From contig BCJJ01000030.1 in the NCBI GenBank assembly GCA_039545355.1, positions 127,954-191,953 on the forward strand: DNA of 64,000 nt, written 5' to 3'. The DNA is from Trichosporon coremiiforme. Taxonomy: Eukaryota > Basidiomycota > Tremellomycetes > Trichosporonales > Trichosporonaceae. The notes beneath the pieces were generated by a model that worked only from the letters and a program-made list of their open reading frames with translations, searched no databases and was not told the origin of the DNA. Within the stretch, counting starts at the first letter, position 1; the number at the start of each line of letters is the position of its first letter. Positions 44,609 through 56,024 of this stretch are shown in pieces. Position numbers and translations under genes: made by a program.

Positions 44609-46390
44609 TCAGAACTCGTACAACTCCGGCTTATCGTGCCGAATCTCGACCCTTGGGGCATGGTTGTGCTTCACCGGCTCGTCGTCGGCACCTCCAAAGC
44701 GCACCGAGACCTTCTTCTTCTTCGGTTTGGCCGTTCTTCCAGCCAGGGCGCTCTTGCCCACTCCTCCCGCTCCTCCTTCTCCCTCACCTTCCGCCGCGGG
44801 CTTCGATCGTGGGCTGTCGATACCGCCTGAGATCTCTACCGGCCCTCCGGCGTCGATGCCGCTACTGTCCCCGTCAGGGGTGCTCGGGCCAATCTCCTCA
44901 GTCGCCACGACACGCTTCTCGACGGGACCTGTCCGCCTCTCGTTGCTTCCGCCCTCAATGCCGAGGTGCACTGTTTCGACGACGAAGCGCTTCCGCTTCA
45001 ACCTAAAGCCGAGGTTGTTCTCGCCCGCTTGCAGGCCGAGCAGCTCTGATTTCCTGTAGCTCGGCGCGAGCAGAGATCCGACGGAGGGAAGGAGGATCGG
45101 GCGCAGGAAGCCGTGCAAGGGATGGTAGGCTTGCAGGAGTGTCGGGTCCGTGCCGAAACCTTCGAGGAGGAAGGTGCAGTCTGTGAGACCTGGCAGACTG
45201 GCCAGCCACGGTGACTCGGAGGACGAGTCGGGGGCGTAGGATGAGTAGCCACAAGAGGTCGAGGCCGTCGACTTCGGCAGAGTCGTCGGCATGACTGTCA
45301 GAGACACCCGCCCGCGGCTCAGAGCCTTCAACCCCAGCAGCAACCGGCGGATCTCGTCGCCAGTAAGACCAGAGCTCCAGTCCCCCAGCTCAAGCACGAG
45401 TCTCGCCGGCGCCATTTCCTCGACCTTCTTCAACAGTCCCTCGACGCCATTGCCAACAAACTGCGCCGGGTCGAGGTACTTCAGCGTCCCCGCCTTCTCG
45501 TACCCCCTCAGCGTGTCGGCCGGCATCGAGATCGCAGTCGAGAGGGACGTCTGTCCGCTCGTCGTCTTGAACTTTGGCAGGCTCTCGTACCGCCACGCAA
45601 TACGGGAGTCGCCCTGCCTCTCGTTTGAGTCGAGCTCGCCCTCGGAATCGCTCTCGTCGCCCGTCCTCTTGCCTGGCGTCTGGAGTGACGATTCTTCTAC
45701 CCATGGCAGGTTCCGCGTCCAGTCCGCATAGTCGTCCGCAATCAGGACCACGGGCTCACGTGCAAGCAGACCCTTGGACAGGACATGCCTAGCCACGAGG
45801 CGACCCCACTGCGTATGCGGGTCCGAGTGCAGAAGCAGAGTGCTGCCAACCAGCCCGCCAGAGAGCAACTCATCGAGCGACCCGATGCCAGTAGGTTTGG
45901 CTGTCGTCAGCGGCGCTCCTGCAGGGGATCTTGTGGGAAAGGTATGTCTGTGGCTTCTCTGATCTGTATTCCGGGGCTGAAAATGCTTTTCTCCTTTCTG
46001 TGATCTGATTCTATGTTCTGGGCGGGAATGTGTGCACCGTTGGTGGCTTCCGTGAAAGACGAGCCGCGGCCCACCAGGGGGCCACTGGAGAATCGACGAT
46101 CTTTCAGGAGTTCTAGTGAAAGCGTCGACTCCGGACCCATGTCAATCCTAAGTAATCCAGGAAGCACTGGCTTGTAGTCGCGATTACTCTCCGATGCACG
46201 CCATGCAGTTGTCAAAGCTGTTGGCGAAACACGAGTCCAAACCGAACCCAGACCGAGCATAACGTCGTCGCTGAAGTGGACATAGGAGGGACTCACGTTG
46301 TATCCGACCCGCTACCGCAGCAGTCGCCGTTGTCGCCGCACCTGCCGTGCCAGCGGTCGTCGCCGGAGCCCTTCGTGTAAAGCTGGGCAT
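44609..46390 (-). CDS. ELP4: Elongator complex protein 4 (PAXNEB/Elp4)
   Basis: Two exons on the minus strand, 46390-46297 and 45918-44609, giving 467 aa. The acceptor at 45920/45919 (CTGCAG) was chosen because it alone keeps RAPLTTAKPTGIGSLDELLSGGL in frame. The RecA-like fold of Elp4 is evident: GIGSLDELLSGGLVGSTLLLHSD in the P-loop position (lost Walker lysine, as in the family), LIADDYADWTRNLPW, the KYLDP strand region, LVLELGDWSSGLTGDEIRRLLLGLK, TFLLEGFGTDP, and the late LGFRLKRKRFVVETVHLGIEGG. Acidic and Gly-rich insertions are disordered. Elp4 forms the Elp456 ring of Elongator, which helps tRNA wobble-uridine modification. The 378-nt intron is long for this window. Confidence 0.9.
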
Positions 46391-46394
46391 ATCG

Positions 46395-46979
46395 TCAGTC
46401 GTGGATGTTGTCTTCCCTCCTCACGTCCTCGAACGTCACCAACTTCTTTGCAGACCTCCACTCGGCGCCGGTGGAGGGATCCTCAAGCCGGAGCGGCAAA
46501 ACGTGGCCGGACATTACCAGAACTCCGCCTAACTTGGGATGGAGCGACGAAGCCCCGCCGCCTCCTTCGGCGGCCGATAAGATACAGCGCCTGCGTATCC
46601 CTCTCTCCCCGCTTGCCTTCCTCCGCGCCGACGCGTCGAGATACGCGTTCCATCCGTAGTCTAGCGCATACCGCGCGACAGTGCCGCCGGCTTGATTCAG
46701 ATCGCTGGAATCTGCCGCAGCTCGAGGCCGAAAGACGGACGACACTAAAGTACACGATGGCGTTCCTTCGTACCTAGCGCATAGCGCAGACTTTCCGACC
46801 CAAGATCTGCACTGACTGTCTTCTGTCACGCTGCCTGTCTGATGCCAGATGTCAGATGCGGACCTTTGCCGCCCCGCTTTGACCGCTCCCTGATCGCCGT
46901 CGGGTGAGAAGCAGAATGAAGACAGATGAAGACTTTTCGTCTGCTCGCACGACCATGGAAAACTTGCCACCGGGACCAT
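46395..46979 (-). CDS. Possible small uncharacterised protein upstream of ELP4
   Basis: An open frame on the minus strand ends at 46395, only 4 bp before the ELP4 start codon. The last 95 residues look coding: YALDYGWNAYLDASARRK, LGGVLVMSGHVLPLRLEDP, EWRSAKKLVTFEDVRRED. The preceding 100 residues are not convincing and the true 5' end may lie behind an intron near 46750, where a TTTAG acceptor precedes the good part. No family is recognised. The extreme closeness to ELP4 argues either for overlapping transcription units or that this is a chance frame in ELP4's leader. Confidence 0.35.
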   Translation of the reverse strand: MVPVASFPWSCEQTKSLHLSSFCFSPDGDQGAVKAGRQRSASDIWHQTGSVTEDSQCRSWVGKSALCARYEGTPSCTLVSSVFRPRAAADSSDLNQAGGTVARYALDYGWNAYLDASARRKASGERGIRRRCILSAAEGGGGASSLHPKLGGVLVMSGHVLPLRLEDPSTGAEWRSAKKLVTFEDVRREDNIHD

Positions 46980-47110
46980 TGATCAGTGCTGGCTTAACTA
47001 CTTGCCCACTGCTCACGCCTCGCAACTCGCTTCGCTCGTTGCTCGTCTCTCGAATGTACATGAACTCTATTAATATGCATCGCAATCGTAACCTACAAAT
47101 ACACCAAGAA

Positions 47111-49384
47111 CTACCAGTCATTCATGAGCTCCTTCTCCTCGTCAACCTCGTCGCGTTTACTCTCACGCGGGAGGGCAGCGTCAGACCCGCGGCGGTTGCG
47201 CTTCGCGTCCTTGACCCACGGGAACCAGCTGCTGGAGCCGGCGGGTGTGCGCGGGGACGGGCGGTTGGCGTTGCCGCTGAACAGGCGCAGCCACGATGGC
47301 ACCTCGCCCGTCGGGCTGAGCGGGCCGAGCGGCGTGTGCATCGGCGAGTTCAACCCGCTGAGCCCGTCAACTGGCGTGGACACAGGTAGCACTTGGTAGT
47401 CGTTGTTGTTGGATGGGAGGGCAATGCGCAGGCTGCCAGTGCTGAAGAACTTGCTCCAGATGAGACGAATGACGCCAAGAATAAGCACGGCGACACCGAC
47501 GTACAGCAGGCCCTTGCCCCAGGTGCCGAGGAAGGTGATGAAACCAGCGTCGTCGGCATGCCAGCTCGAGCCGTAGAAGTGGCTGAAGAATGAGTGCGGG
47601 ACAGTGTCCTGCGGCGCATTCTTGCCGTACAGCGACTTCGGAAGGACACGGACGGCGCGCGACTGGCCAGAGGCAACTGGGTGCGCAGACTGCCAGAACG
47701 AGTACTCGGCAGACAGGAACATGGGGCCCGTGGAGAACATGACCGTCGGGTAGTTGATGACCCACTCGTGGTTGAAGTTCTTGAGGCCCTTGATCGTCTC
47801 AGACATGAACGGTGCGTTGCGAGCAGAGAAGATCAGGTCGTTCGACACACCGACGGGCTTCGTGAGAGCGAGGACTGTGTCCCACTCCCCCTGCAGCAGC
47901 GGGTCCATACGACGGCGACACCCTATGTCGAGGTCCATGTAGACGCCACCAAAGTGGTGCAGGATGAAGTAGCGGATAGCGTCGGCGCGCTGGATCGGGT
48001 AGCGGTACTCGTCGAACATTGCGAGCTCCTCGGGGTAGTGCTCCGCGATAAACTTGCGTGACAACTCGTCGGTCCAGAGCATGTACTCGTAGTCGGGCAT
48101 GCCCTCGCGGCACTCTCGCCAGGCGGTGCGCCACTTCTCCGGCAGCACGTCCGACTTCCAAGTCTGATGAATGATGCGCGGAATCTTCTCACCTTCCCTG
48201 AGCTTCACGTCGTACAGACGGTCCCACGAGGTCGTGTTGTGGACCGTGCCGTCCCAGTCCTCGCGCATCCAGTAGCCGCCAGTACCCATGCCATCGACGC
48301 TCCACACAGAGTCCTTGTCGCCATCAACGGCAGTGACGGCGTAGGTCTCGCTGTCGTCCTCAGCGTCGTCCGAGTTGATCATGTGCTTGGCCGCCGTGGC
48401 CTCGACCATGTCGGCGACCGTCGTGTCGTTTGACCCATCGTGGAGCTTCCTGATAACGTCTGACTCCTTCCAAGGAACCTCGGCTTCCGTAAGGAAAGCC
48501 GGAGCCGGAATGTAGAGGGCGTACGACACCGATGAGAGGACGATGAAGGTGCCAAGGACGATAAGCCCAAGAAGGACAACGGCGATAAGGATCACTCGTC
48601 TGCTGCGCGAAGACGATGACTTGCCCGCAGGGGAGCGCATGCGCGGTGGCGCGAGAGACATCGGGCGACGGGAGAGGTCGGAGAATGCGCGTTTGCGCGT
48701 GGGGGAGGAGGAACGGTTAGAAGGGGTGTTGGATGAAGAAGGAAAGCTGTTGAAGTAGGGGTTCGAGGCCGTGTCCGAGACGTCGTCTATGCTTTGCGGC
48801 TCGGCAGAGTATGTGTCGCTGATGTACCCAGTCGAGAGGTCGGACAGGTTGCGTTTCAATGGCAGTGGGCTAGCTGGGATCGGCGATAGATGGTGTTTAT
48901 CGGAGTCGTGTTGATGGTGATGAGAGTTGACGGACAGGAATGACGGGTTCGTGAAGGATGATGAGGATGCACAAGTCGGAGAAGCGGAATCTGTCGATGT
49001 TGGACGTGTGAGGGACAGCGAGGAGCGCCTCGGGTGCAGGCTAGACTGGTCGGGGTGCTCGTCTGGCTGGAGGGAGACGGATGAGGAACGAGCGGCGTTG
49101 CGGGAGTTGTGGGCGGAGGAGGCGGCGGGGCGGTTGGCTGCGGGTGACAGGGCGGCGAGGGAGAGCTTTGCTTTCCTTGTTAAAGGGGGGATGTCGTCGG
49201 GGATGGAGCAGTCGACGACAGGTGCTGATGAAGTGTGTTTCAGAGAAAGAGAAGGCATGGAGGAGGAGTCTCTTGGTGGTGATTTGGGATGGGCATTGTG
49301 ATTGCGGTGCAGCATGGCTGGCGGGCTTGGTGTGCTTTGGCTGGGCAGGCGAGCTTTGGCTGGGAGGCTCAGGATTCTGGGCAT
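47111..49384 (-). CDS. SUR1: GT32 glycosyltransferase, SUR1/CSH1 (mannosylinositol phosphorylceramide synthase) type
   Basis: A single exon, 757 aa. A long Ser/Pro/His-rich cytosolic N-terminus (about 260 residues, longer than in yeast Sur1) precedes a membrane helix (VILIAVVLLGLIVLGTFIVL, about 262-290). The catalytic GT32 domain follows: KIPRIIHQTWKSD near residue 400, EYMLWTDELSR, the sugar-nucleotide motif RADAIRYFILHHFGG, then VYMDLDIGCRR with the DxD pair near residue 483. SNDLIFSARNAPF and a late YGSSWHADDAGF come next, then a second helix (LLYVGVAVLILGVIRLIW, about 628-645). This layout matches Golgi enzymes that add mannose to inositol phosphorylceramide. Start at 49384 is the first in-frame ATG; a later one is possible. 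Confidence 0.88.
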   Translation of the reverse strand: MPRILSLPAKARLPSQSTPSPPAMLHRNHNAHPKSPPRDSSSMPSLSLKHTSSAPVVDCSIPDDIPPLTRKAKLSLAALSPAANRPAASSAHNSRNAARSSSVSLQPDEHPDQSSLHPRRSSLSLTRPTSTDSASPTCASSSSFTNPSFLSVNSHHHQHDSDKHHLSPIPASPLPLKRNLSDLSTGYISDTYSAEPQSIDDVSDTASNPYFNSFPSSSNTPSNRSSSPTRKRAFSDLSRRPMSLAPPRMRSPAGKSSSSRSRRVILIAVVLLGLIVLGTFIVLSSVSYALYIPAPAFLTEAEVPWKESDVIRKLHDGSNDTTVADMVEATAAKHMINSDDAEDDSETYAVTAVDGDKDSVWSVDGMGTGGYWMREDWDGTVHNTTSWDRLYDVKLREGEKIPRIIHQTWKSDVLPEKWRTAWRECREGMPDYEYMLWTDELSRKFIAEHYPEELAMFDEYRYPIQRADAIRYFILHHFGGVYMDLDIGCRRRMDPLLQGEWDTVLALTKPVGVSNDLIFSARNAPFMSETIKGLKNFNHEWVINYPTVMFSTGPMFLSAEYSFWQSAHPVASGQSRAVRVLPKSLYGKNAPQDTVPHSFFSHFYGSSWHADDAGFITFLGTWGKGLLYVGVAVLILGVIRLIWSKFFSTGSLRIALPSNNNDYQVLPVSTPVDGLSGLNSPMHTPLGPLSPTGEVPSWLRLFSGNANRPSPRTPAGSSSWFPWVKDAKRNRRGSDAALPRESKRDEVDEEKELMNDW

Positions 49385-52300
49385 CAGCCGTCAGGCGTCA
49401 GGCGCACGGCGTGTACGGCCTACCGCAATATGCGCTACGGGTGTGCTATGCTACAGACAGATCTACAGAGCAAGAGAGCGAGAGCCCAGAGGCGGAAGAA
49501 CCGAGGATGAGGGTGGATGAAGGGGGAGATCGGAGGAGCTGAGCTTGAGAAAGGAAGTGAGTGTTACAAGCCAACAGTCTGGCGAGCGGAGCTTGTGCAC
49601 CGGCCGAGTGCCGCTGCCTCGATGTCATGCATGGCTGCCCCTCGTGGCCCTGCTCCCCTGCGCCCCCCTGGCCCTGGGCCAAGCCTTAGCCTGCGATCAG
49701 TGCCCAGATGCCCTCATACTGGGCATGCCGGGCAGGAGACGGCCAGTGCGCCGGATGCGCACGAGGTAAATAATCCAAGGCCCTGAACCCTCCAGGCCCC
49801 TCCTGGCCTTGCTGACCCTCGCCACCTTTGGATGCCGTGCTCGCCTCTCGCTGCTTCCAGGGGCCCGGCCCCCCACCGACCAGCCAGTAAGGAGCAGTGC
49901 CTGCTCCGAACTCGATTACTATTAGCGGTGGCAAAACTGCGACGAGCTGCGGCCCGGTTCCTAATCTCCGAATACAAAGTCACCGGCTAATGCTAGGGTT
50001 CTCAAACACGCCCGACGCCCGCGATTGGCCACTTAACAGCGCCTCAATGCCCTCCACTGTGCAGAGCCCTGGGGACTCCCTGAGCACTTCCTGAAACCCC
50101 ACAGGAACATCTGACATGACCCAGCGCTCGTACTCGTCTGGTACAGCCGTACGCTAGTAACAGCTGTATGATGCAGTCGCGAGCGCTGGCGTGCACCTGG
50201 CTGGCGAATCAGATTTTCAGTTGGCACATCGTTAGCGGGCGATAGCGGACGGCAGACGGCAGGGCGCGCAGGGCGCCGGCAGGCGGCGAGGAGCGAACGC
50301 ATCGCAAGCTCTGTTACTGGTTAGGATAATGAGTCTGACCCCGCTCGTTCGCTCGCTCAATCGCTGCGGTTATCCTCATCCTTAATTTCGCGCTCGATTC
50401 GCTCCTGCAATACTGCAATACTGCAATCCTACACCCCGATTGCGCACACCGAGCGCCCTCTGCTCCCTGGCCGAGAATGCAGTTCGGTTGAACCCAGTCC
50501 AGCTGGACCCAGCACCAAAAACAGGTACGATCTGAATAGCCCAGTGCGCTAGAGCCGGCTTGTCTCTGACCCCGCTCCTGGATGGACCTGGGGCGCTGCG
50601 CTATGACTTTTTCCAACTGGCGCGTGTGGTAGCGTGTGGTTCATGACATGTACAACCATACAACCGTGGCAGATGTCACAATGGTCGGGCACTCTTCCAG
50701 CTCGCGGTTGCCCTCACCCTGCAGTCAATGTCATATCGCAATACAGGACATTTCGCGCGTCCTGGCACGCATTTCCCGGCGCGTCCTGATCCATTTTCAG
50801 TCTCAGCGCTCAGCGAACGATAGCATGGTTAGCAAGCTTGGGGATCTGTTTGACCGTCGGCCGCATTCTATTTTCGACCGAGCCAGCCAACCGCCGTCTA
50901 CGTTTCTCAGACCTGCCCAGCGTGCCCTACGAGCCCAGCTGCACGGGGGTGGCAGTGTTCTCTTTCGCATACGTTTTCTTCTGGGGTGGCAGTGTTCTCT
51001 TTCGCATACGTTTTCTTCTACGCCACAATTCCCGGCCCTCCTGACCTTTGCATGCCTGGGGCAGGCGCAGCAAGCGGGCGCCGGAATGTGGAATGCGCGA
51101 ACGGCTGCGCGTAATGTTGTCTATGATCTGCGTCGTCCATCTGATTCAACCAGTAGAACAAGGCGCCCTCTGCGAAGCTCTCGACCTGCGGCCAGGCGAT
51201 GGTAAGCGATGCGCAGGGCGATACGGCCTGTGCTCCTGTGCTCTCGTTTGATGCCCGGTGAGCAATGACGGGTCACCGACGAACGGTGACACCCAACGGA
51301 TCACATTACATAAAGTCGCAAACTTAATCCGGACCTTTTTCCCTGGGAGCTCTGTTGCTAAATCTGCCAAAGCTGCTGAGCAGCGCTGCGCGGGGCGGTA
51401 CGCTGACGCGGCGTTTCTGGGTTCTGATTGGCTGCGCAAGCGCAATGCGGGGCAGTGCCGAGATCTCGGGTCACCGATATCACATGACAGATCTGCGCTC
51501 CTCCACTGCACGAAAAGGTGCGACAAGCATAAGCGGCCCGACGTCATAACTGGTGATCTGAACATACAAGCTCAAGCGAGCGCCAGAAGGAGTGCGTACA
51601 GGTTCTCGCGAGACCGCGAGCTTGTCGAGCTTGCTCGAGCCCACTTGACGACCGATTGAGCTTACAGCTGCATATCGGTATCATCAGCAAATCGTATCGT
51701 GAGGAGCAAAGAAAGGCACGCCGGAGCATCACATGAAGCGCAAAATCACATGCCTCCAGCTCCCGCGACCAGCCCCACAGTATGCAATGCAGGTGCCGAA
51801 GCGGCGCTGCGTGCTGCGCCGAGCTCAAGAACTAAAGGTGGGCGCTGTACCCCAGCTCCCAGTTCGAAAGAATACCGGCGCGATATCATTGCTGGGGCCT
51901 GGTAAACTGACATGAGGAATGAACGCAACCGGAGCGCAGCAGGTCGCCTGAATTAGCACTCCACGGCAAGCAAGCGGTAATTGGGAATCTCTCCTCCGCT
52001 TCATGCAACTCCACAGATCTGCCTCCCGTGCAACTCCCCGCACGGCCAGCGATCCCAATGCTGGGCGAGGTACCCTTGCATAAGTAAGGGGCAAAGGTAC
52101 GCCGTGAATAGGCAGCGTACCGAGATACCATCTGCTCCCAACGGCGACTTGGGCGAGCCCGGCGAGCAGTCCCCTGACGAGTGACAGGCCCCATGTTCCT
52201 GCCTCTTTCCTCCTTTCTGCCTGCGGCCGGCTCGAAGGAGCACGAGGAGCTGGGTGCTGCTGCGCTGCTCACAACGAGAAGCAGGAAACGAGAAAAGGCA

Positions 52301-53394
52301 CGTTGTTTCTCCGGTCGCTCTTGGCGGGACGTCATGCTCCTCCTTACGAACGTGGGGCGCCGGCGAATCGCAGTCAATCGAGATCGGCACGCGGTGGGCT
52401 CTGCCTTTGGCTCCACACTTTCGCTCGTCTGCTAGCCCAGCCTTGCTCCTATCTCTACTTCCTAGGTGGGAATCGGCGGAGCCTGCGGAGCGAAATAAAG
52501 TGGGCGAAGTGGGCGGGTCTGGGGTAAGAGTTCTACATCCAAGCGAGCTCGCGAGCGCGTGAACGTCAGAACGAAAGCGACTGACAAAATTCGCGCAGTT
52601 AGCTGTATGAGACACCAAGCCTCCATCGCAGATCTATGACGCTTCCGGCGCATGCGGCGCAATTGGCTCGCAACTCTGGCGCTCTGGCTCGAGGCGCTCA
52701 GAATGACGCTCCTTGTCGAAGACAGAGACAAGATGCCCTACGCTGCCATCTCGTGGCACTTCGGTCTGGGCCAAGCGCTGCCAAGTCTTTTTCGGAGCCT
52801 TTTTCGGCCGTGCTGCACCTCACAAGCTCACGAGATAGCTCTCGTGACTGCTTCTCGCCCGGCCAAACCAAACCTTCTGGACGTCACTCTCACTCTCACT
52901 CGCTAGACGAAACCCGGCGTCGGGTGTCTGCACTGAAGGTGTCTGAGGCAGATGCACGGTGTCTGCTCGTCAGATCAGGAGTGAGACGGGAGACGGTGTC
53001 TGAGAGTAAGGAGGAATCGGCGAATGTCCTGTGCAATCGGAATTTCTTGGTGAAGGTCCCAGGACCACCAAGAACGTCGAAGCGAGTCGCACCTACCAGC
53101 TTCTAAGCTTCTCCAGATCGTCCAAGCGAGTCAGTATGCTTGCCGACGCCCGACAGTCGCACTGGACTCGCTGAAACGTCTGAAGTGTGCGCAATGAAGC
53201 TTCTGACACAGACTTGGCTGAGACGGACTGACACCGACTGACCAAGGTGAACCAGATGACGCCGGGTGTGACCGAAGCTGCCGCACGCTGAGAACAGCTG
53301 TCGACTGTCGCGCCCAAGGTTTCCTGAGTGAACACTCAAATCATGCAAGACATGACTCTACTAGGATGCTACAAAGACCCAAAACACGATGTAT
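49385..53394. other. Gene-poor region, 4.0 kb
   Basis: After the SUR1 leader, no frame with coding character was found on either strand. Base composition is lower in GC and short direct repeats occur. A 37-bp tandem duplication lies at 50946-51019. I saw no transposon termini, tRNA or rRNA. Confidence 0.5.
50946..51019. repeat. 37-bp perfect tandem duplication
   Basis: Two adjoining identical copies (50946-50982 and 50983-51019) of a 37-bp unit starting GGGGTGGCAGTGTTCTCTTT and ending TTTTCTTCT. Perfect identity suggests a recent duplication. Confidence 0.9.
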
Positions 53395-54087
53395 CTAAAG
53401 TTTCATCCGGTTGAGCTGGGCAGCGAGGCTGTCAGTGCGACGCACGCCCAATTTCTCTTGACGACTTCGCTTGACCTGCCGTCTGACTATCCTCCCGCTC
53501 TTGCAGTCCGGCTTCTGTGGACCGAGAATCTTCTCCTCAAGTTTCGGGCTGTATTGCCCCACATACTTGCTCAGCGTGAACTTTAGCCGCATGCTCCGGG
53601 GGTATGCGTGCTCGCTATCCTCGGGTGTGTGGAACCACTTCAAGCCCTGCATGACCTTGTCCACGGTCTGTTGAGACGGTGGGGGTTTCGGAAAGGGCGC
53701 ATCTCGCGGGGGCGACCACATACTCTGTCCCGCCGACATGGCAGCGACGGCCAGATCGTACGCGATCGCGACCAGGTCTTCGGCCAGATACCGCCACTCC
53801 TGAACTGTGACGATGGGCCAGGGCTGGAGCGCGTGTTCCCGTGCGACCGCGTTTCTAGCGCCAGCATCCAAATGTTGGGGCGAGTTGAGCAAGCTCACAG
53901 CTGGACCGCCTTGTCGAGCATGGCGAGGTAGAAGCAGCGCTGGCCTACGAGCGCCCATTTCCCTGTCGGCCGGGCTACGAGCCATTGCCGCGTTGCGCGC
54001 CGCGCTGCGGCTGCCAGGACGACCTCGGTCGCCGGCGAAAGGTTTTGAGAACAGGTGACGACTCACGGCGTTATGTACTTCGGACAT
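53395..54087 (-). CDS. Uncharacterised basic protein
   Basis: A single open frame of 230 aa. The N-terminal third is Arg/Ala-rich. From about residue 85 it looks better ordered: PWPIVTVQEWRYLAEDLVAI, AYDLAVAAMSAGQSMW, VDKVMQGLKWFHTPEDSEHAYPRS and LKFTLSKYVGQYSP. The C-terminus is Lys/Arg-rich (SGRIVRRQVKRSRQEK) and may be nuclear. No membrane helix, signal peptide or recognised domain. It may be the 3' exon of a larger gene. The downstream side is empty for 4 kb. Confidence 0.5.
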   Translation of the reverse strand: MSEVHNAVSRHLFSKPFAGDRGRPGSRSAARNAAMARSPADREMGARRPALLLPRHARQGGPAVSLLNSPQHLDAGARNAVAREHALQPWPIVTVQEWRYLAEDLVAIAYDLAVAAMSAGQSMWSPPRDAPFPKPPPSQQTVDKVMQGLKWFHTPEDSEHAYPRSMRLKFTLSKYVGQYSPKLEEKILGPQKPDCKSGRIVRRQVKRSRQEKLGVRRTDSLAAQLNRMKL

Positions 54088-54421
54088 GGTGACAAATCAG
54101 TCGCGTCGAGCTGAGTCAACGCCAGTCACTGGATGTGCCGCGGTTGACCGTCACGAGGCTGGGTCACGGCGGCTGCTGAGTTGGTGACATGTGCTGTTGC
54201 TGATTAGATCGCAGCAGAGACGGCGTACTTGGGCGGCTTATCAACTAGTGTGACCTGGGAGCTGACCGTGACTGAGTCAACCACTGATAGTGCCGCGGTT
54301 GGTACATTGACCTGCGTACATGTGATGAGCTCCTCCTTCGTCTATGATGGTGTTGTGCTTCCTCGGCTATGCTACGAACAGATTTTGCAGAGCTTGTATC
54401 AGACGTTACTCGAGTCTCGAC

Positions 54422-56024
54422 TCACACCTTCAACCAGACGAAATCGCCCTCGCTTACATCTCCGCCGTCCGAGTTGACGTCGCCCTCGACCTGCGACGAC
54501 CCTCCCCGTACGAACTGTCGTTGCCCTCATCATGTGATAACTCCTCAGCGTCGGTGGGCTCCATTTCTTGGTAATCACCGACGGAATACTCGTCGGGGAA
54601 GACAATCCAACGATCCATTCCCTCCTCCGTCACCTGGTCATGTCGTCCGCTTCCCTCGATGGGCTACATGTAGTTCTCTACCTCTTCGTAAACGGAGCAG
54701 GACCCCTCCGCCTCCCTCTCCACTCGAGATACGGTGCGGTGCGCTCTCGAGGCGGCGACGAACTCGAGGTACGCCCCGCTCAGCATCTTGCTACTGCCCT
54801 TTTGACTTTGACTACCTGAGGGCCCGACACGAGCGTGCTGGCGTGCCCACCACGGAACCATGAAGCTGCGGTACGTGGAGACGAGGTTGGCAGCCGCCGC
54901 AATCTCTCCGCGGGTCGTGAGGCTGTTCAGCCAGATAGTCGAGCTCGCCATCGTCATCGATGAAGGCGAAGTTGGGGTCATCGTCCAAGAAATCGGCAAA
55001 GACTAGGGCCTCCATGTCGGCAAGCAGGGGCCCGCGGCCGAGCTCCTGCAGCTTCACGGCGAGTGCGGAACGGAAACCATTGAACTGGTGGTTCTCGTCC
55101 CTGGAGTTCAGGCGGCAAAGAGAAAGCGACTATCCACTGCCGATCATCGACAGCCCAATACGTCCCACGGCTATTAATCTGTGCAGGGCAAGTGCTTCTT
55201 GACGGATTTTGACGGAGAGACGAAGGGCCTCGGATGAGACAGTCCCGTCGTCAGAGGAGTCCGCCTCCATGTCGTCACCGGAGCCGCTCTCGCCGACGCC
55301 AGAAACACTCTGGCTTCCACCGATGTGCTCGGCATTGCTGCCGGTTTCGCTGTCATCTCCTTCCTCGTTGTTGTCGCCGTCGGTTTCAATCCCGATCCAT
55401 GTCCCTGTGTTGCTGTCGGTCTCGCTACCGTCGTCAGAGTCTTCAGTCTCACGTAAACTGGCTGGGAAGGCCGGGACGCGTTGGGAGATTCAAGACCGAG
55501 ATGAGGCAAGGTCTCACGCTGTGAGCCAATCCGGAAAGTGAACAGGGTCGCTGAGGGGAACAAATCGTTGGCCCCAAACGGTGGGGCGCGGGGGACTTCG
55601 CGAACAATTGTGAAGTGATGGTCCGACGATCCCGCGGCCGCGTTATTCTCCCCTTCGACACGACTTGCAGGGCTGGGGATGCCTCCCAAGCTCGTTTGGT
55701 TCAAGGTGTCGGTTTAGAGGTTGTGCGCATCGATTTCGCTGCCACCTCTGCTGTCGTCCTCGCTGTCAAGAGCGTCGGTGTCCTCAAGATCGGTGTGCTG
55801 GTGGCTGTGTTTGTACAGTGGCGCCATGGGGTCGAGGGAGAGTCCTCTGTACCGCCGTAGATGCGCCTTGGCTCGGGCTGGAGGATAGCACCGTCGTCTG
55901 GCCTGAGCGACCTCGCAAGCAAGGGGTGCGATTCTTGAGGGGGACATTCTGGAGCCAGTGGTGTACCGTTGTGCTCCGCTGTTTGACCAAGACACGAACC
56001 GTCGCTCGCCGAAGAATCCTCCAT
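54422..56024 (-). pseudogene. Probable decayed gene for an acidic protein
   Basis: Several minus-strand segments have clear coding character but no single open path. MEDSSASDGSC starts at 56024. LEDTDALDSEDDSRGGSE runs to a TAA at 55714-55716 and reopens in frame (SSDHHFTIVREVP, ATLFTFRIGSQ). A possible intron leads to RETEDSDDGSETDSNTG and MEADSSDDGTVSSEALRLS. A further short intron near 55110 leads to KLQELGRGPLLADMEALVF and FADFLDDDPNFAFIDDDGEL. A one-base shift gives LTTRGEIAAAANLVSTYRS and ends at TAG 54664-54666, after which the same frame continues with MDRWIVFPDEYSVGDYQEM. A last shift gives GGDVSEGDFVWLKV and a TGA at 54422. Two stops and two shifts suggest decay, although undetected introns could explain some. 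The family is unknown. Confidence 0.42.
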
